From an uncultured Streptococcus sp. (GTDB taxonomy: Bacteria > Bacillota > Bacilli > Lactobacillales > Streptococcaceae), in assembly GCF_938020365.1 (NCBI RefSeq), contig NZ_CALIIB010000030.1, forward strand, positions 1 to 31,647: DNA of 31,647 bases, given 5' to 3'. Position numbers and translations under genes: made by a program. Of this stretch, positions 7,591 through 15,484 are shown one piece after another. Numbering within the stretch: position 1 is the stretch's first letter; each line of letters opens with the position of its first letter. The notes beneath the pieces were generated by a model. The model was not told the origin of the DNA. It saw only the letters and a list, made by a program, of their open reading frames with translations, and did no database searches.

Positions 7591-8169
7591 TTATTCCTTT
7601 TCTAGTTCAATATCTACAAATTCTTCAAGATTTCTCATATTATCAAAGAGATAGCAGCTAAATCCTGCCGCCTGACCAGCTTCGATATCAATCGGTCGAT
7701 CTCCTATAACCAGACCAGACTCAATCTGGTATTTATCTTTTAAATACAGCATAGACTCAGGGTCTGGCTTGCGTTTAAAACCATTAGTAGCCGTCACTAC
7801 TTCTGTAAAATAAGCATTGATCTGCGTCTTCTGCAAAATCTCTAACACCTGATCATCTCGGTGAGAAATCAAAAAATTTCTACCACCCTGCTGGATAATT
7901 TGCGCTAATAATTCTGAGGCTCCCTCAAACAAGATCGGATGCTCCAATTCCTTGGCCTCATTTGCCTTATAAGCCTTTAAAAATTCCTTATTTCTAGGCG
8001 CAAACTGGCGGACTGCATAATCTGTTGAGACCTTGAGAGCCTTATACACTTCATCATGACTCGCAGTCAGACCAAAGTCCTGTAAGGTATGGACAAAAGC
8101 TGCGGTTGAAGTCTCATAATTATCCAAGAGAGTCCCACCCAAATCCCAGATGTAATCTTGATAATTCAT
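7591..8169 (-). CDS. HAD-family hydrolase with altered motif I, upstream of gyrB
   Basis: A 192-residue cytosolic protein with HAD subfamily I layout. Motif I reads WDLGGTLLD: D9 is present but the second aspartate (expected at position 11) is glycine. Motif II is LISHRDDQV, motif III lysine lies in GFKRKPDPESM, and motif IV is VIGDRPIDIEAG. It resembles phosphoglycolate-phosphatase-like proteins, but the substrate is unknown. The missing acid/base aspartate means it may be inactive as a classical phosphatase or have another role; I recall the pneumococcal gene before gyrB having the same DLGGT. It starts the HAD-gyrB-(ezrA) unit. The ATG comes 7 bases after an extended -10 box with no ribosome site in a leader, so the transcript is probably leaderless. 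Confidence 0.85.
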   Translation of the reverse strand: MNYQDYIWDLGGTLLDNYETSTAAFVHTLQDFGLTASHDEVYKALKVSTDYAVRQFAPRNKEFLKAYKANEAKELEHPILFEGASELLAQIIQQGGRNFLISHRDDQVLEILQKTQINAYFTEVVTATNGFKRKPDPESMLYLKDKYQIESGLVIGDRPIDIEAGQAAGFSCYLFDNMRNLEEFVDIELEKE

Positions 8170-8176
8170 ACCCTTT

Positions 8177-8185
8177 ATTATATCA
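8177..8185 (-). promoter_or_regulatory. Extended -10 promoter of the HAD-gyrB unit
   Basis: Minus strand TG-A-TATAAT followed after seven bases (AAAGGGT) by the ATG at 8169. No -35 is recognisable at 17 bases. Transcription would start at or immediately before the start codon. Confidence 0.65.
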
Positions 8186-8260
8186 TATTTTTTGAAAAAA
8201 AGGGCTTTTATTTATGATGAAATAGCATATTTTCATTGATTTTTCATCCAACTTAGACAG

Positions 8261-8293
8261 AAAAAATTCACTCGAAAATCGAGTGAATTTTTT
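8261..8293. terminator. Bidirectional-looking terminator after the DJ-1-like gene
   Basis: AAAAAATTCACTCGA / TCGAGTGAATTTTTT, a 15-bp perfect stem with an AAA loop, A-rich on one side and T-rich on the other. It begins at the stop codon of the minus-strand DJ-1/PfpI gene and should end the yeiH-rodA unit. Confidence 0.9.
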
Positions 8294-8840
8294 ACTTTTC
8301 AAAAACATCTTTAAAAAGCATAGAACTTGCTAATTTATCCGCATCTCCGCCTAGCTGGTGAACCAACTCATAAGCAAAAGGCAGGGCTGTGGATGGGCCA
8401 CGGCTGGTGATTAACTTTCCCTCTACGACAACGGTCTGCTTCTGATAGCTACCATTCTCAATGTTGGCTTCCACTCCATCATAGCAAGTAAAGTTCTTGC
8501 CATTCAACAGACCTGCGCGGTCAAGAGCAATCGGAGCGGCACAAATCGCTGCGACAAATTTACCTTCTGCTTGAAATTCCTGTAGAACTTCCATCAGGCG
8601 ATCGTCATCTCGCAGATTTGTTGATCCTGGCATACCGCCTGGAAGAACGACCATATCATAAGCAGATAGATTCCCATTCCAGACTTGATCGGCTTTGACA
8701 GTAATCTGGTGAGAGCCTGTCACAGCCTCTTCAAAACCAATCATATCGCAGATAAAGCCTGCACGACGCAAGACATCGACAACGGTGAGGGCTTCAATTT
8801 CTTCAAAGCCATTGGCTAACATGAGAGCTACTTTTTTCAT
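8292..8840 (-). CDS. DJ-1/PfpI (ThiJ/YajL-like) family protein
   Basis: A 182-residue member of the DJ-1/PfpI class I glutamine-amidotransferase-like superfamily. The sequence opens MKKVALMLANGFEEIEALT, a typical DJ-1/YajL start with the conserved glutamate in GFEE. The nucleophile C100 lies in the elbow AAICAAPIALDRAG, and PGGMPGSTNLRDD precedes it. Relatives are reported as protein deglycases, glyoxalases or oxidative-stress chaperones; which applies here cannot be told. The ATG at 8840 is preferred because AAAGGTG lies six bases before it and the family N-terminus starts there; a GTG 11 codons upstream lacks a ribosome site. Last gene of the yeiH-rodA unit, 36 bases after the rodA stop, followed by a strong terminator. 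Confidence 0.88.
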   Translation of the reverse strand: MKKVALMLANGFEEIEALTVVDVLRRAGFICDMIGFEEAVTGSHQITVKADQVWNGNLSAYDMVVLPGGMPGSTNLRDDDRLMEVLQEFQAEGKFVAAICAAPIALDRAGLLNGKNFTCYDGVEANIENGSYQKQTVVVEGKLITSRGPSTALPFAYELVHQLGGDADKLASSMLFKDVFEK

Positions 8841-8876
8841 GTACAACACCTTTCTAGGATACAAGGTATCCACTTC

Positions 8877-10109
8877 TTATTTTATTTTTCTAAGTACAAT
8901 TTTTTTACGAACAGGCGGAGTCACCGCATGCTTCTCCTCTTCTAGGCTATTTTGATAAGAGACAGACAGTAGGAGACCGATTCCGATGAGATTGCTGACG
9001 ATGGAGGACCCCCCTTGGGAAATGAAGGGGAGTGGAATCCCTGTCAAAGGCAAAATCCCTGTCACAGCACCAATATTTTCAAAAATATGAAAGAGCAGCA
9101 TCATAATGAGACCGGTCGAGATATAGGTGTAGAACTGATTGTTGGACTTAATAGTAATCTGAAGCATACGATGAATCAAGAACAGATAAATAACAATCAC
9201 CAAACTCGAGCCAAGAAAACCAAAATCCTCCGCAATCACGGTGAAAATCATATCACTTTCACGGACAGGTACTAGAAGATTTGAGACATTAAATCCTTGA
9301 CCTAGCAAACCACCACTTCCAATAGCAATCTGTCCCTGTGCCTGCTGATAAGTCACTGTCTGAGCATATTCAAACGGATGGAGCCAGGCTGAGATCCGAT
9401 TAATCTGATAAGTCGGCATCCCCAAACCATGTAGAAAAGCACGGCCACCATTTGAAATAAAGATCAACATAAAGACAGTAAAAAGAAGGGATACTGTTAA
9501 GAAAACCGGTAGAATAATTTTCCACGAAACACCAGATAAGAGAACAATACCGCAGTAAATTGCAGCAAATACTAGGGCTGTTCCCAAATCACTCTGCAAG
9601 GCCAAAAGTAACAAAACCGGCAAGGTATATAATGCTAATTTTACAATCAAAAAGAGATCTAAAGCAATAGTCCGCTCATAGTTCTTATTTTGCTGCAGAA
9701 ACTTCACTACAACTCGCGACAGCATCAAAATATATGAAATTTTCATAAATTCAGATGGCTGAAAGAGGGTAACCCCACGGATAGATACCCAGTTTTTCGC
9801 CCCTGTAGAAGCCACTAAGCTCTCACTATAAAATACAAGCGGAAGAACCATAAGTCCTAAGCCTAGAATATACAGAAAAGGTGTCATCTTCCAAAGAAAC
9901 TTAGTGTTAAAAAACATAACGATAAAGCTAATCAGAAAGCCTAATAAAATCCAAACTACTTGCTGACCAACAATCTGCAAGACATTATTTGGATAATCAT
10001 GACTAACCGCTATATAAATAGCCGTAACTCCGATCGATAGTAAGAGCAAGACTGGTAAAAGCAAGCTGTAATCAATCCGAGACTCAAATGTTCTTTGCTG
10101 TGAAGGCAT
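8877..10109 (-). CDS. rodA: SEDS peptidoglycan polymerase RodA
   Basis: RodA is the glycan-polymerising SEDS protein of the elongation machinery, working with a class B PBP (PBP2b in streptococci) for peripheral wall synthesis. The 410-residue protein has about ten hydrophobic membrane segments. Landmarks are GAKNWVSIRGVTLFQPSEFMK, the SEDS signature before a membrane helix, and VRESDMIFTVIAEDFGFLG, which holds the catalytic aspartate of the ESD motif in the long outer loop. The C-terminal FISQGGSSIVSNLIGIGLLL matches the conserved last helices. It is called RodA rather than FtsW because of the length, the short basic tail and the position between the yeiH gene and the gyrB cluster, which matches my memory of S. 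pneumoniae. AAAGGA precedes the ATG, 12 bases after the yeiH stop. Confidence 0.9.
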   Translation of the reverse strand: MPSQQRTFESRIDYSLLLPVLLLLSIGVTAIYIAVSHDYPNNVLQIVGQQVVWILLGFLISFIVMFFNTKFLWKMTPFLYILGLGLMVLPLVFYSESLVASTGAKNWVSIRGVTLFQPSEFMKISYILMLSRVVVKFLQQNKNYERTIALDLFLIVKLALYTLPVLLLLALQSDLGTALVFAAIYCGIVLLSGVSWKIILPVFLTVSLLFTVFMLIFISNGGRAFLHGLGMPTYQINRISAWLHPFEYAQTVTYQQAQGQIAIGSGGLLGQGFNVSNLLVPVRESDMIFTVIAEDFGFLGSSLVIVIYLFLIHRMLQITIKSNNQFYTYISTGLIMMLLFHIFENIGAVTGILPLTGIPLPFISQGGSSIVSNLIGIGLLLSVSYQNSLEEEKHAVTPPVRKKIVLRKIK

Positions 10110-10121
10110 AATTTTCCTTTC

Positions 10122-11096
10122 TTACAAAAAATATTGGATAATCAAGCTAGAGACTGCGACGCAGAACCAAGCAAAAGCTCCGGTTAATAATGGTCCAGCT
10201 CCAGCTTCCTTGAACTGTTTGAATGAAACCTTGGCTCCAATCCCGGCCAAGGCCATAGCCATCAGCCATTGGGATAACAGCTTTGTGTAAGGAACTAGAT
10301 TTGATGGAAAAATTCCCAAGCTGCTCACAACAGAAGCCATAACAAACCACAGAATGAACCAGGGAAAAATTTTCTTCAAGTCCACTTTTTGAGCTGACCG
10401 CTTATCTCGGACATATCGATAGCCTGCAAAGATGAGGCAGGCGGGTACAATCATCAGCGCTCGGCTTAGTTTGACAATGGTTGCCAAATCGCCCGCCGCT
10501 TGACTGTAAGTATAACCTGCCGCGACGACTGACGAAGTATCATTGATGGCCGTCCCTGCCCAAGTCCCAAAATAGGCATCGGACATTTGCATGAGATGCC
10601 CCAGAAAAGGAAAGATGAAAACAGCTAAAATATTGAAAAAGAAGATGGTTGAAATGGAAAGAGCAATCTCCTCTTCTTCTGCTTCTAAAATGGGCGAAGC
10701 TGCTGCAATAGCTGAACCACCGCAGATAGCCGTTCCAAAGCCAATCAAAATGGTTAAAACGCGTCTCATCTTAAAGAACTTTCCAGCTGCATAGGCCGCC
10801 AAAAAAGCGATCAAAATAGTCAAAATACTAATCTTCAAAGAGGACAAGCCCGTTGCAGAGACCTTACCGATTGACATGGAAAATCCTAAAAAGATAATAG
10901 AATATTGAAGTAGTTTCTTTCCTGCATAGGTCAAGCCCGGCTGAAAGGCATCTGGTAGTTTCCATAAATTATTGAGCAAAATTCCTAAAACGATGGCAAA
11001 CACACTGGATCCAATCAGCGGAAACCAATTTCCTAAACAAATGGAAATAGCTGCTATCGCAAACGATAGAGCAATTCCTAGTAGATTCTTTTTCAC
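10122..11096 (-). CDS. YeiH family (UPF0324) membrane protein, putative exporter
   Basis: A 324-residue integral membrane protein with roughly ten hydrophobic segments and little extramembrane sequence. The central GFGTAICGGSAIAAASPILEA and GTAINDTSSVVAAGYTYS are the conserved blocks of the UPF0324/YeiH family, which has been suggested to export sulfate or sulfonate-derived ions; the substrate is not established. It starts with GTG (11094-11096) preceded by AAGG within AGAAGGTTGTGAC. It appears to be the first gene of a unit with rodA and the DJ-1-like gene, with an extended -10 promoter upstream. The pairing of a possible anion exporter with a cell-wall polymerase has no obvious meaning and may only be positional. 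Confidence 0.87.
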   Translation of the reverse strand: MKKNLLGIALSFAIAAISICLGNWFPLIGSSVFAIVLGILLNNLWKLPDAFQPGLTYAGKKLLQYSIIFLGFSMSIGKVSATGLSSLKISILTILIAFLAAYAAGKFFKMRRVLTILIGFGTAICGGSAIAAASPILEAEEEEIALSISTIFFFNILAVFIFPFLGHLMQMSDAYFGTWAGTAINDTSSVVAAGYTYSQAAGDLATIVKLSRALMIVPACLIFAGYRYVRDKRSAQKVDLKKIFPWFILWFVMASVVSSLGIFPSNLVPYTKLLSQWLMAMALAGIGAKVSFKQFKEAGAGPLLTGAFAWFCVAVSSLIIQYFL

Positions 11097-11122
11097 GTCA
11101 CAACCTTCTTCCTAGTCTTTTC

Positions 11123-11131
11123 ATTATAGCA
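11123..11131 (-). promoter_or_regulatory. yeiH-rodA promoter (extended -10)
   Basis: Minus strand TG-C-TATAAT, about 26 bases before the GTG start. No good -35 at the expected distance. Confidence 0.65.
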
Positions 11132-11173
11132 GATTTTTGGCATCAGTAGCCGAGAAAATTTGCAATCATTTAG

Positions 11174-11202
11174 AAAAACAGCCAGATAAAATTGACTGTT
11201 TT
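11174..11202 (-). terminator. dinG terminator
   Basis: Minus strand AAAACAGTC, ten-base loop, GGCTGTTTT followed by T then C; it lies 10 bases beyond the dinG stop codon. The stem includes one T-G pair. Confidence 0.65.
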
Positions 11203-11211
11203 CAAGCAGTT

Positions 11212-13656
11212 TTAGTCGAAAAATTCTTTTAATTCCTTTACAATATCCCGCTGCGACAGCATTTCTAGAGATGCCAGCTGGTTTAGATTTTGCTGGATTT
11301 GCCGACCGTAGCGCTTGGTTGAAATACGCTTGTCCAGAAGAATGACCGCCGACTTTTGATGTTCATTGCGACGGGTTCGCCCCATGGCCTGCTTCAATCG
11401 TAAAATAGCCGACGGCAACTGATAATCGTAAAAAGGATTTTTGCCTTCTGCCTTCAGATGATGATTGATTTTTTGCACAAAGAAATCTTTGGGATTATCA
11501 AAAGGAATCCTCGTGATGAGCTGAATGATTTGCTCTTGCTGAGCAAAATCCGCTCCTTCCCAGAAACTGCCTGCTCCTAGCAAGATGGATGCCTCCCCCT
11601 TGTCAAAACGACGCTTGATATTGGCTGGCTCGCCATTCTTATACTGGGCCAAATGCGGCATGGTCAGCTGGTCTGAAGTGGCCAGCAATAAATCCTTGGA
11701 GGTAAAGAGAACCACCATCGGCAGATTCAGTGGAGCCAAGCTCTCTAAGCTTGCGACAATCCTCTCAGCGTATTCCTGCGTTGATAACTCCACCACATCT
11801 GGAAAATCTAGATCTAAAAAAAGTTTCTGTAGGGGCTTCTTTTGCTGAGGAAGTTTATAAAAATGATAATCCTCAAAACCTAGTAATTGAGGCAAATTCA
11901 CCTTGGAACTAATCTCCAAAGTAGAAGAAACTAAGATTACCTTAACTGCCTCAGGCAGGAAATCCTTAAATCTCATGAGTTCTGAGCGCCCAGCATGAAG
12001 CTTAATTAGCCGATGATCGGTCAATTGTTCTTCCGTTAGCCAGTAGTATTGGTACTTGGTTGAAAACAATTCCCTGAGCTCTGGTAGCAAGCTTTCATCC
12101 AGCTCAGACACATCCTGACGCAGCTTGGCTATCTTCTGTGAATCCAATTCACTGGTCTTGCCCCGCTGCTTTTCAGCAGCATCCGCCAGTTCAAATTGGA
12201 TGCTTTGCAGGAGGCGTTCTTGTAAAATCTGCTTTTCTGTCTGCAGAGCTTGGCTGATAGTTTGCAATTGCTTGGTCAAATTGATACTGGCCTGCGAGAA
12301 ACTTTCCAAGGCAAAAAACATTTTTTGAGCCTCGTCCACCACCAGCATCCGATTGTCCAGCAAAGACTGGTCATCTTCAAGGCGCGTCAAAAGATAAGCA
12401 TGATTGGTAATCACGACACGACTGCTAGCTGCCTTGACCTGTCCCAGTCGCCAAAAATCCTCTTGATAAAAGAGCGAATGCTTACTTAATTTCCCATCAT
12501 GGCGTATCTGGCTAAAATAAGACTCAAAACGATAAGCCTGACCGATTTCATTTAAATCACCCGTCTCGGTCTCTGTCAGCCAAACCAAAAGCTGCATTTT
12601 ACAACGATTAACAAGGCGATTATCATCCAAGATCGAGAGACTTTGATAAAAATGATCTAATTTCAGATAATTTTCGGGACTTTTGAGATTATGAAAGGAG
12701 ATATGAAAGACTTCCTCTAAGAGTCGGCCTTCCTTTTGCATCAGCTGATCCTGTAAAATCTTCGTCGGAACGGTCACCAAGACTCTTTCCCGACCATGAG
12801 CCAAAATAGGTAATAAATAGCCAAAGGTCTTGCCAAGTCCTGTCTGAGCCTCCAAAAAGCTAGCCGCAGTCTGACTAAGTGCCTCAGTCACATACTGCGC
12901 AAATATCAGCTGGTCGGGGCGCTCGTCCAGTCCCAGCAGATAAAGGTTGGTCAGAAAGTCCTGCGAAAGTTTCTTTTCAGGCGGCAGGATTCTCGGCTTT
13001 TTCAAAAAGATACCATGCGTCTCCTGCAAAGCCTGACCAGAACAGTCTAGCATTGACTGAAAAATCTCTTCGATCGCTAGCCGTGACTCATAGATGAGAC
13101 TATCGGAAAATTCCAACACCTTCTCTAGTAAAGCCTTCGGCAGTCCAGCCATCTTTTTCTGGATTTTCAGAAATAGCTGAGCTGTCGCCTGAGCATCTGC
13201 CAAAGCGGTGTGAGCATTTTCCAGAGGAATCTCCAAAAGCTCGCACAGATTTCCTAAGGCATATTTATCAAAAGTCGGATAGAAAACCTGAGCTAGTTCA
13301 ACCGTATCCACTCTCGGAGTCAGCAGGTCAAAGCCTTCCCAAAAGAGAGCTTCCGCCAATAGATTGGCATCAAACTTGACATTATGGGCGACAAAAATCG
13401 CATCCTCAATCAGCTCGTAAACTTCACGGGCAACCTGTGAGAAGTCTGGAGCTTGACGCAAGCGTTGATCATCCAATCCTGTCAGCTGTTTAATATGCTC
13501 ATCCAAGTCCTCATGCGGATTCACATCTGTTTCATACGTTTGGCAAATCACCCCGTTTTCAATGATGACAATGCCGATTTGAATAATTTTTGCATTGCTG
13601 CTCGCACTTGTAGCCTCCAAGTCGATGACAGCATATTTATAGTTCGATTGTGTCAT
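11212..13656 (-). CDS. dinG: DinG-type protein: DEDDh exonuclease plus XPD-like helicase domain
   Basis: An 814-residue Firmicutes-type DinG. The N-terminal DEDDh 3'-5' exonuclease shows D12/E14 in VIDLEAT, D96 in HNVKFD, and H149/D154 in AHTALAD. The helicase part follows with Walker A EAQTGLGKT (269-277), a DEAQ box (441-444) in place of DEAH, GAGSFWEGADF and the C-terminal motif VI QAMGRTRRNEHQ. The four-cysteine Fe-S cluster of E. coli DinG/XPD is absent: C352 stands alone in the segment where it should lie. This is as reported for staphylococcal DinG, which acts mainly as an exonuclease. Likely role is DNA repair or processing. The ATG follows an extended -10 box by nine bases and has no ribosome site, so the leader is at most a few bases. 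Single-gene unit, divergent from the metallo-hydrolase. Confidence 0.92.
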   Translation of the reverse strand: MTQSNYKYAVIDLEATSASSNAKIIQIGIVIIENGVICQTYETDVNPHEDLDEHIKQLTGLDDQRLRQAPDFSQVAREVYELIEDAIFVAHNVKFDANLLAEALFWEGFDLLTPRVDTVELAQVFYPTFDKYALGNLCELLEIPLENAHTALADAQATAQLFLKIQKKMAGLPKALLEKVLEFSDSLIYESRLAIEEIFQSMLDCSGQALQETHGIFLKKPRILPPEKKLSQDFLTNLYLLGLDERPDQLIFAQYVTEALSQTAASFLEAQTGLGKTFGYLLPILAHGRERVLVTVPTKILQDQLMQKEGRLLEEVFHISFHNLKSPENYLKLDHFYQSLSILDDNRLVNRCKMQLLVWLTETETGDLNEIGQAYRFESYFSQIRHDGKLSKHSLFYQEDFWRLGQVKAASSRVVITNHAYLLTRLEDDQSLLDNRMLVVDEAQKMFFALESFSQASINLTKQLQTISQALQTEKQILQERLLQSIQFELADAAEKQRGKTSELDSQKIAKLRQDVSELDESLLPELRELFSTKYQYYWLTEEQLTDHRLIKLHAGRSELMRFKDFLPEAVKVILVSSTLEISSKVNLPQLLGFEDYHFYKLPQQKKPLQKLFLDLDFPDVVELSTQEYAERIVASLESLAPLNLPMVVLFTSKDLLLATSDQLTMPHLAQYKNGEPANIKRRFDKGEASILLGAGSFWEGADFAQQEQIIQLITRIPFDNPKDFFVQKINHHLKAEGKNPFYDYQLPSAILRLKQAMGRTRRNEHQKSAVILLDKRISTKRYGRQIQQNLNQLASLEMLSQRDIVKELKEFFD

Positions 13657-13665
13657 ACTGCTATG

Positions 13666-13674
13666 ATTATATCA
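13666..13674 (-). promoter_or_regulatory. dinG promoter (extended -10), nearly leaderless
   Basis: Minus strand TG-A-TATAAT, nine bases (CATAGCAGT) before the ATG at 13656. The predicted transcript leader is about 2-4 bases. Confidence 0.6.
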
Positions 13675-13746
13675 CAAATGCCAGCCTGAGACATCTGAAA
13701 ATAAGCTGAGCCTCAAAATAAATTTTGTGCAAAATTTCTGCTTTTT

Positions 13747-13755
13747 TGTTACACT
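13747..13755 (+). promoter_or_regulatory. Promoter of the metallo-beta-lactamase-fold gene
   Basis: Extended -10 TG-T-TACACT, about 33 bases before the ATG. A TTGTGC further upstream has a 19-base spacer, so the -35 is weak or absent. Confidence 0.5.
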
Positions 13756-13788
13756 CTTTATTGAGAAAACATACACAGAGGAAGCCCA

Positions 13789-14421
13789 ATGAAAGTTCAC
13801 AAAATTGTCAATCTCATCGCTTTTGAAAATACTTATATCCTTGAAAATGACCGTCATGTCATCGTAGTTGACCCCGGCAGCGACTGGCGGAAAATCCAAC
13901 GCAAGCTAGAAGAAATCGCTAAACCCATCACTGCTATTTTGCTGACTCATACGCATTACGATCACATTATGAGTCTGGATAAGGTCCGAGATAACTTTGC
14001 CAATCCACCCGTCTATGTAGCTGAGAGCGAAGCAAGCTGGCTCTATACTCCGACAGATAATCTATCTGGTCTTGACCGTCATGCAGATTTGGAAGATGTC
14101 ATTCTCAGACCAGCTGAACACTTTTTCACCTATCACCAAGACTACCAGCTGGACGACTCTCATTTCTATGCTGTGCAGACACCTGGTCATTCTATCGGAG
14201 GAGTTTCCATTATTTTCCCAGAAGATCAGGTCGTTCTGACTGGTGATGCTCTCTTCCGTGAAACCATCGGCCGTACAGATCTACCGACTGGTAATATGGA
14301 CCAGCTCCTTACTGGCATCCGCGAAGAATTATTTGTCTTGCCCAAAGACTATCGTGTCTATCCCGGCCATGGAAATGACACAACGATTGGCCACGAAAAG
14401 AATTTCAATCCATTTTTCTAA
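13789..14421 (+). CDS. Metallo-beta-lactamase-fold hydrolase (glyoxalase II-like)
   Basis: A 210-residue cytosolic metal-dependent hydrolase. The metal-binding motif HTHYDH is at residues 54-59. The later ligands are visible as the histidine in QTPGHSIGG, the aspartate in LTGDALFRETIGRTDLP and the histidine in YPGHGNDTTIG. GRTDLPTGN and PGHG are typical of the glyoxalase II-like hydrolases of low-GC Gram-positives (YqgX type), which probably act on thioesters such as S-lactoyl conjugates, though the substrate here is unknown. GAGGAAG precedes the ATG by about 6 bases. It is transcribed alone, divergent from dinG, and ends in a clear terminator. Confidence 0.88.
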   Translation: MKVHKIVNLIAFENTYILENDRHVIVVDPGSDWRKIQRKLEEIAKPITAILLTHTHYDHIMSLDKVRDNFANPPVYVAESEASWLYTPTDNLSGLDRHADLEDVILRPAEHFFTYHQDYQLDDSHFYAVQTPGHSIGGVSIIFPEDQVVLTGDALFRETIGRTDLPTGNMDQLLTGIREELFVLPKDYRVYPGHGNDTTIGHEKNFNPFF

Positions 14422-14433
14422 TAAACTAATAAC

Positions 14434-14462
14434 GAGGCAGAAATCAAGACTGCCTCATTTTT
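14434..14462 (+). terminator. Terminator of the metallo-beta-lactamase-fold gene
   Basis: GAGGCAG, 9-base loop, CTGCCTC followed by ATTTTTAT; starts 13 bases after the stop codon. Confidence 0.85.
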
Positions 14463-14493
14463 ATCTCTTGAATATACAATATAAGTGCACAAT

Positions 14494-14523
14494 AAAAAAA
14501 CAAACACCAAATGATGTTTGTTT
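14494..14523 (-). terminator. ftsX operon terminator
   Basis: Minus strand AAACAAACA, eight-base loop, TGTTTGTTT running into seven T. It lies about 35 bases past the ftsX stop. Confidence 0.8.
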
Positions 14524-14531
14524 TCAATCCG

Positions 14532-14557
14532 AACAGCCTTTGTAGGCTGTTTTTTTA
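14532..14557 (+). terminator. Second plus-strand terminator, next to the ftsX stop
   Basis: AACAGCC-TTTGTA-GGCTGTT followed by T6, directly before the ftsX stop codon. It would stop any plus-strand transcript that passed 14434-14462 from running antisense into ftsX. On the minus strand it lacks a T-run. Confidence 0.65.
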
Positions 14558-15484
14558 TTAAATCTTCAAGAAGCGTCTCATGGAGATGGATGAACCAAGT
14601 GAACCGATAAAGATTCCCAAGACTGATACAGCCCCAATCATAGCAGGGACAAACAAGTGTGGCTCAATCATGGAAAGATTTTGCGCAACGAGATTTTTAT
14701 TCATGGTTTGATAGGCCATATTATAACCAAAATAAACTAAAACTACTGGTAAAACTGAACCTAGCAAACCGATCCAAGCGCCCTCAAATAAGAAGGGACC
14801 GCGGATATAGCTATTTTTTGCACCCACTAAGCGCATAATCTGAATCTCACGACTCCGTGAAATAATAGTAATCCGAATCGTATTGGAAATCAGGAAGACT
14901 GCAATAAAGATGAGCAAGCCTGCCCCTACCAGTCCCCATACTCGGATAAAATCAGATAAGGCAAAGAGTTTTTGCGTATTAGCTCCACCATCCTGCACTT
15001 CCGAAACGCCTTCCAGTTTCTTGGCTTCTGCCGCAACGGAATCTACGTATTTATGCTCTGTCGTATCGACAATGTAAGCATCATAAAGTGGGTTTGAATC
15101 TCCCTCAAAGACCTTCCATTCACTTCCCATTGTCTCTGTCAGCTTTTCATACTGTTCTTCTTTACTTGAGTAAGTAACCTTTGAGACATGATCCATCGAA
15201 GTTAGGGCGTCATAAATCTTATGGTAATCATTATTTTTAACGGTCTGACCTTCTTTAACGATTGTTTTGCTGTTATCAGCGATGTCTTTGCGCATATAGA
15301 CAACAATACGAACGTTGTTTGAAATATCAGACGCTAGCTTTGCGGTATTTAAAATAACAGAGGCAAAGATAGCAACTAAACTGAGAGTAATCGTAACTGA
15401 ACTCACAGCTGCGACTGTCATCCAACCATTCCGCTTAAGGCTCTTAAGCGATTCAATCAAATGACGGAAAAACCTTCTAATCAT
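14558..15484 (-). CDS. ftsX: Cell division protein FtsX
   Basis: The membrane partner of FtsE. FtsEX does not transport a substrate; in streptococci it activates the peptidoglycan hydrolase PcsB at the septum. The 308-residue protein has an N-terminal helix after MIRRFFRHLIESLKSLKRNG, a large outer loop (about residues 50-170, containing GSEWKVFEGDSNPLYDAYIV) that binds the hydrolase, then three further helices. The region before the last two helices has ISRSREIQIMRLVGAKNSYI, the FtsX/MacB coupling region, and the protein ends SISMRRFLKI. The ATG at 15484 was chosen because GGAAGGAG lies upstream and the family N-terminus begins there; an in-frame start 19 codons earlier lies deep inside ftsE. 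Start overlaps the ftsE stop by 8 bases. Confidence 0.95.
   Translation of the reverse strand: MIRRFFRHLIESLKSLKRNGWMTVAAVSSVTITLSLVAIFASVILNTAKLASDISNNVRIVVYMRKDIADNSKTIVKEGQTVKNNDYHKIYDALTSMDHVSKVTYSSKEEQYEKLTETMGSEWKVFEGDSNPLYDAYIVDTTEHKYVDSVAAEAKKLEGVSEVQDGGANTQKLFALSDFIRVWGLVGAGLLIFIAVFLISNTIRITIISRSREIQIMRLVGAKNSYIRGPFLFEGAWIGLLGSVLPVVLVYFGYNMAYQTMNKNLVAQNLSMIEPHLFVPAMIGAVSVLGIFIGSLGSSISMRRFLKI

Noticed and set aside
8841..8873. Earlier GTG start for the DJ-1-like gene
   Set aside because: The added residues have no family match and no ribosome site, whereas the ATG at 8840 has AAAGGTG.
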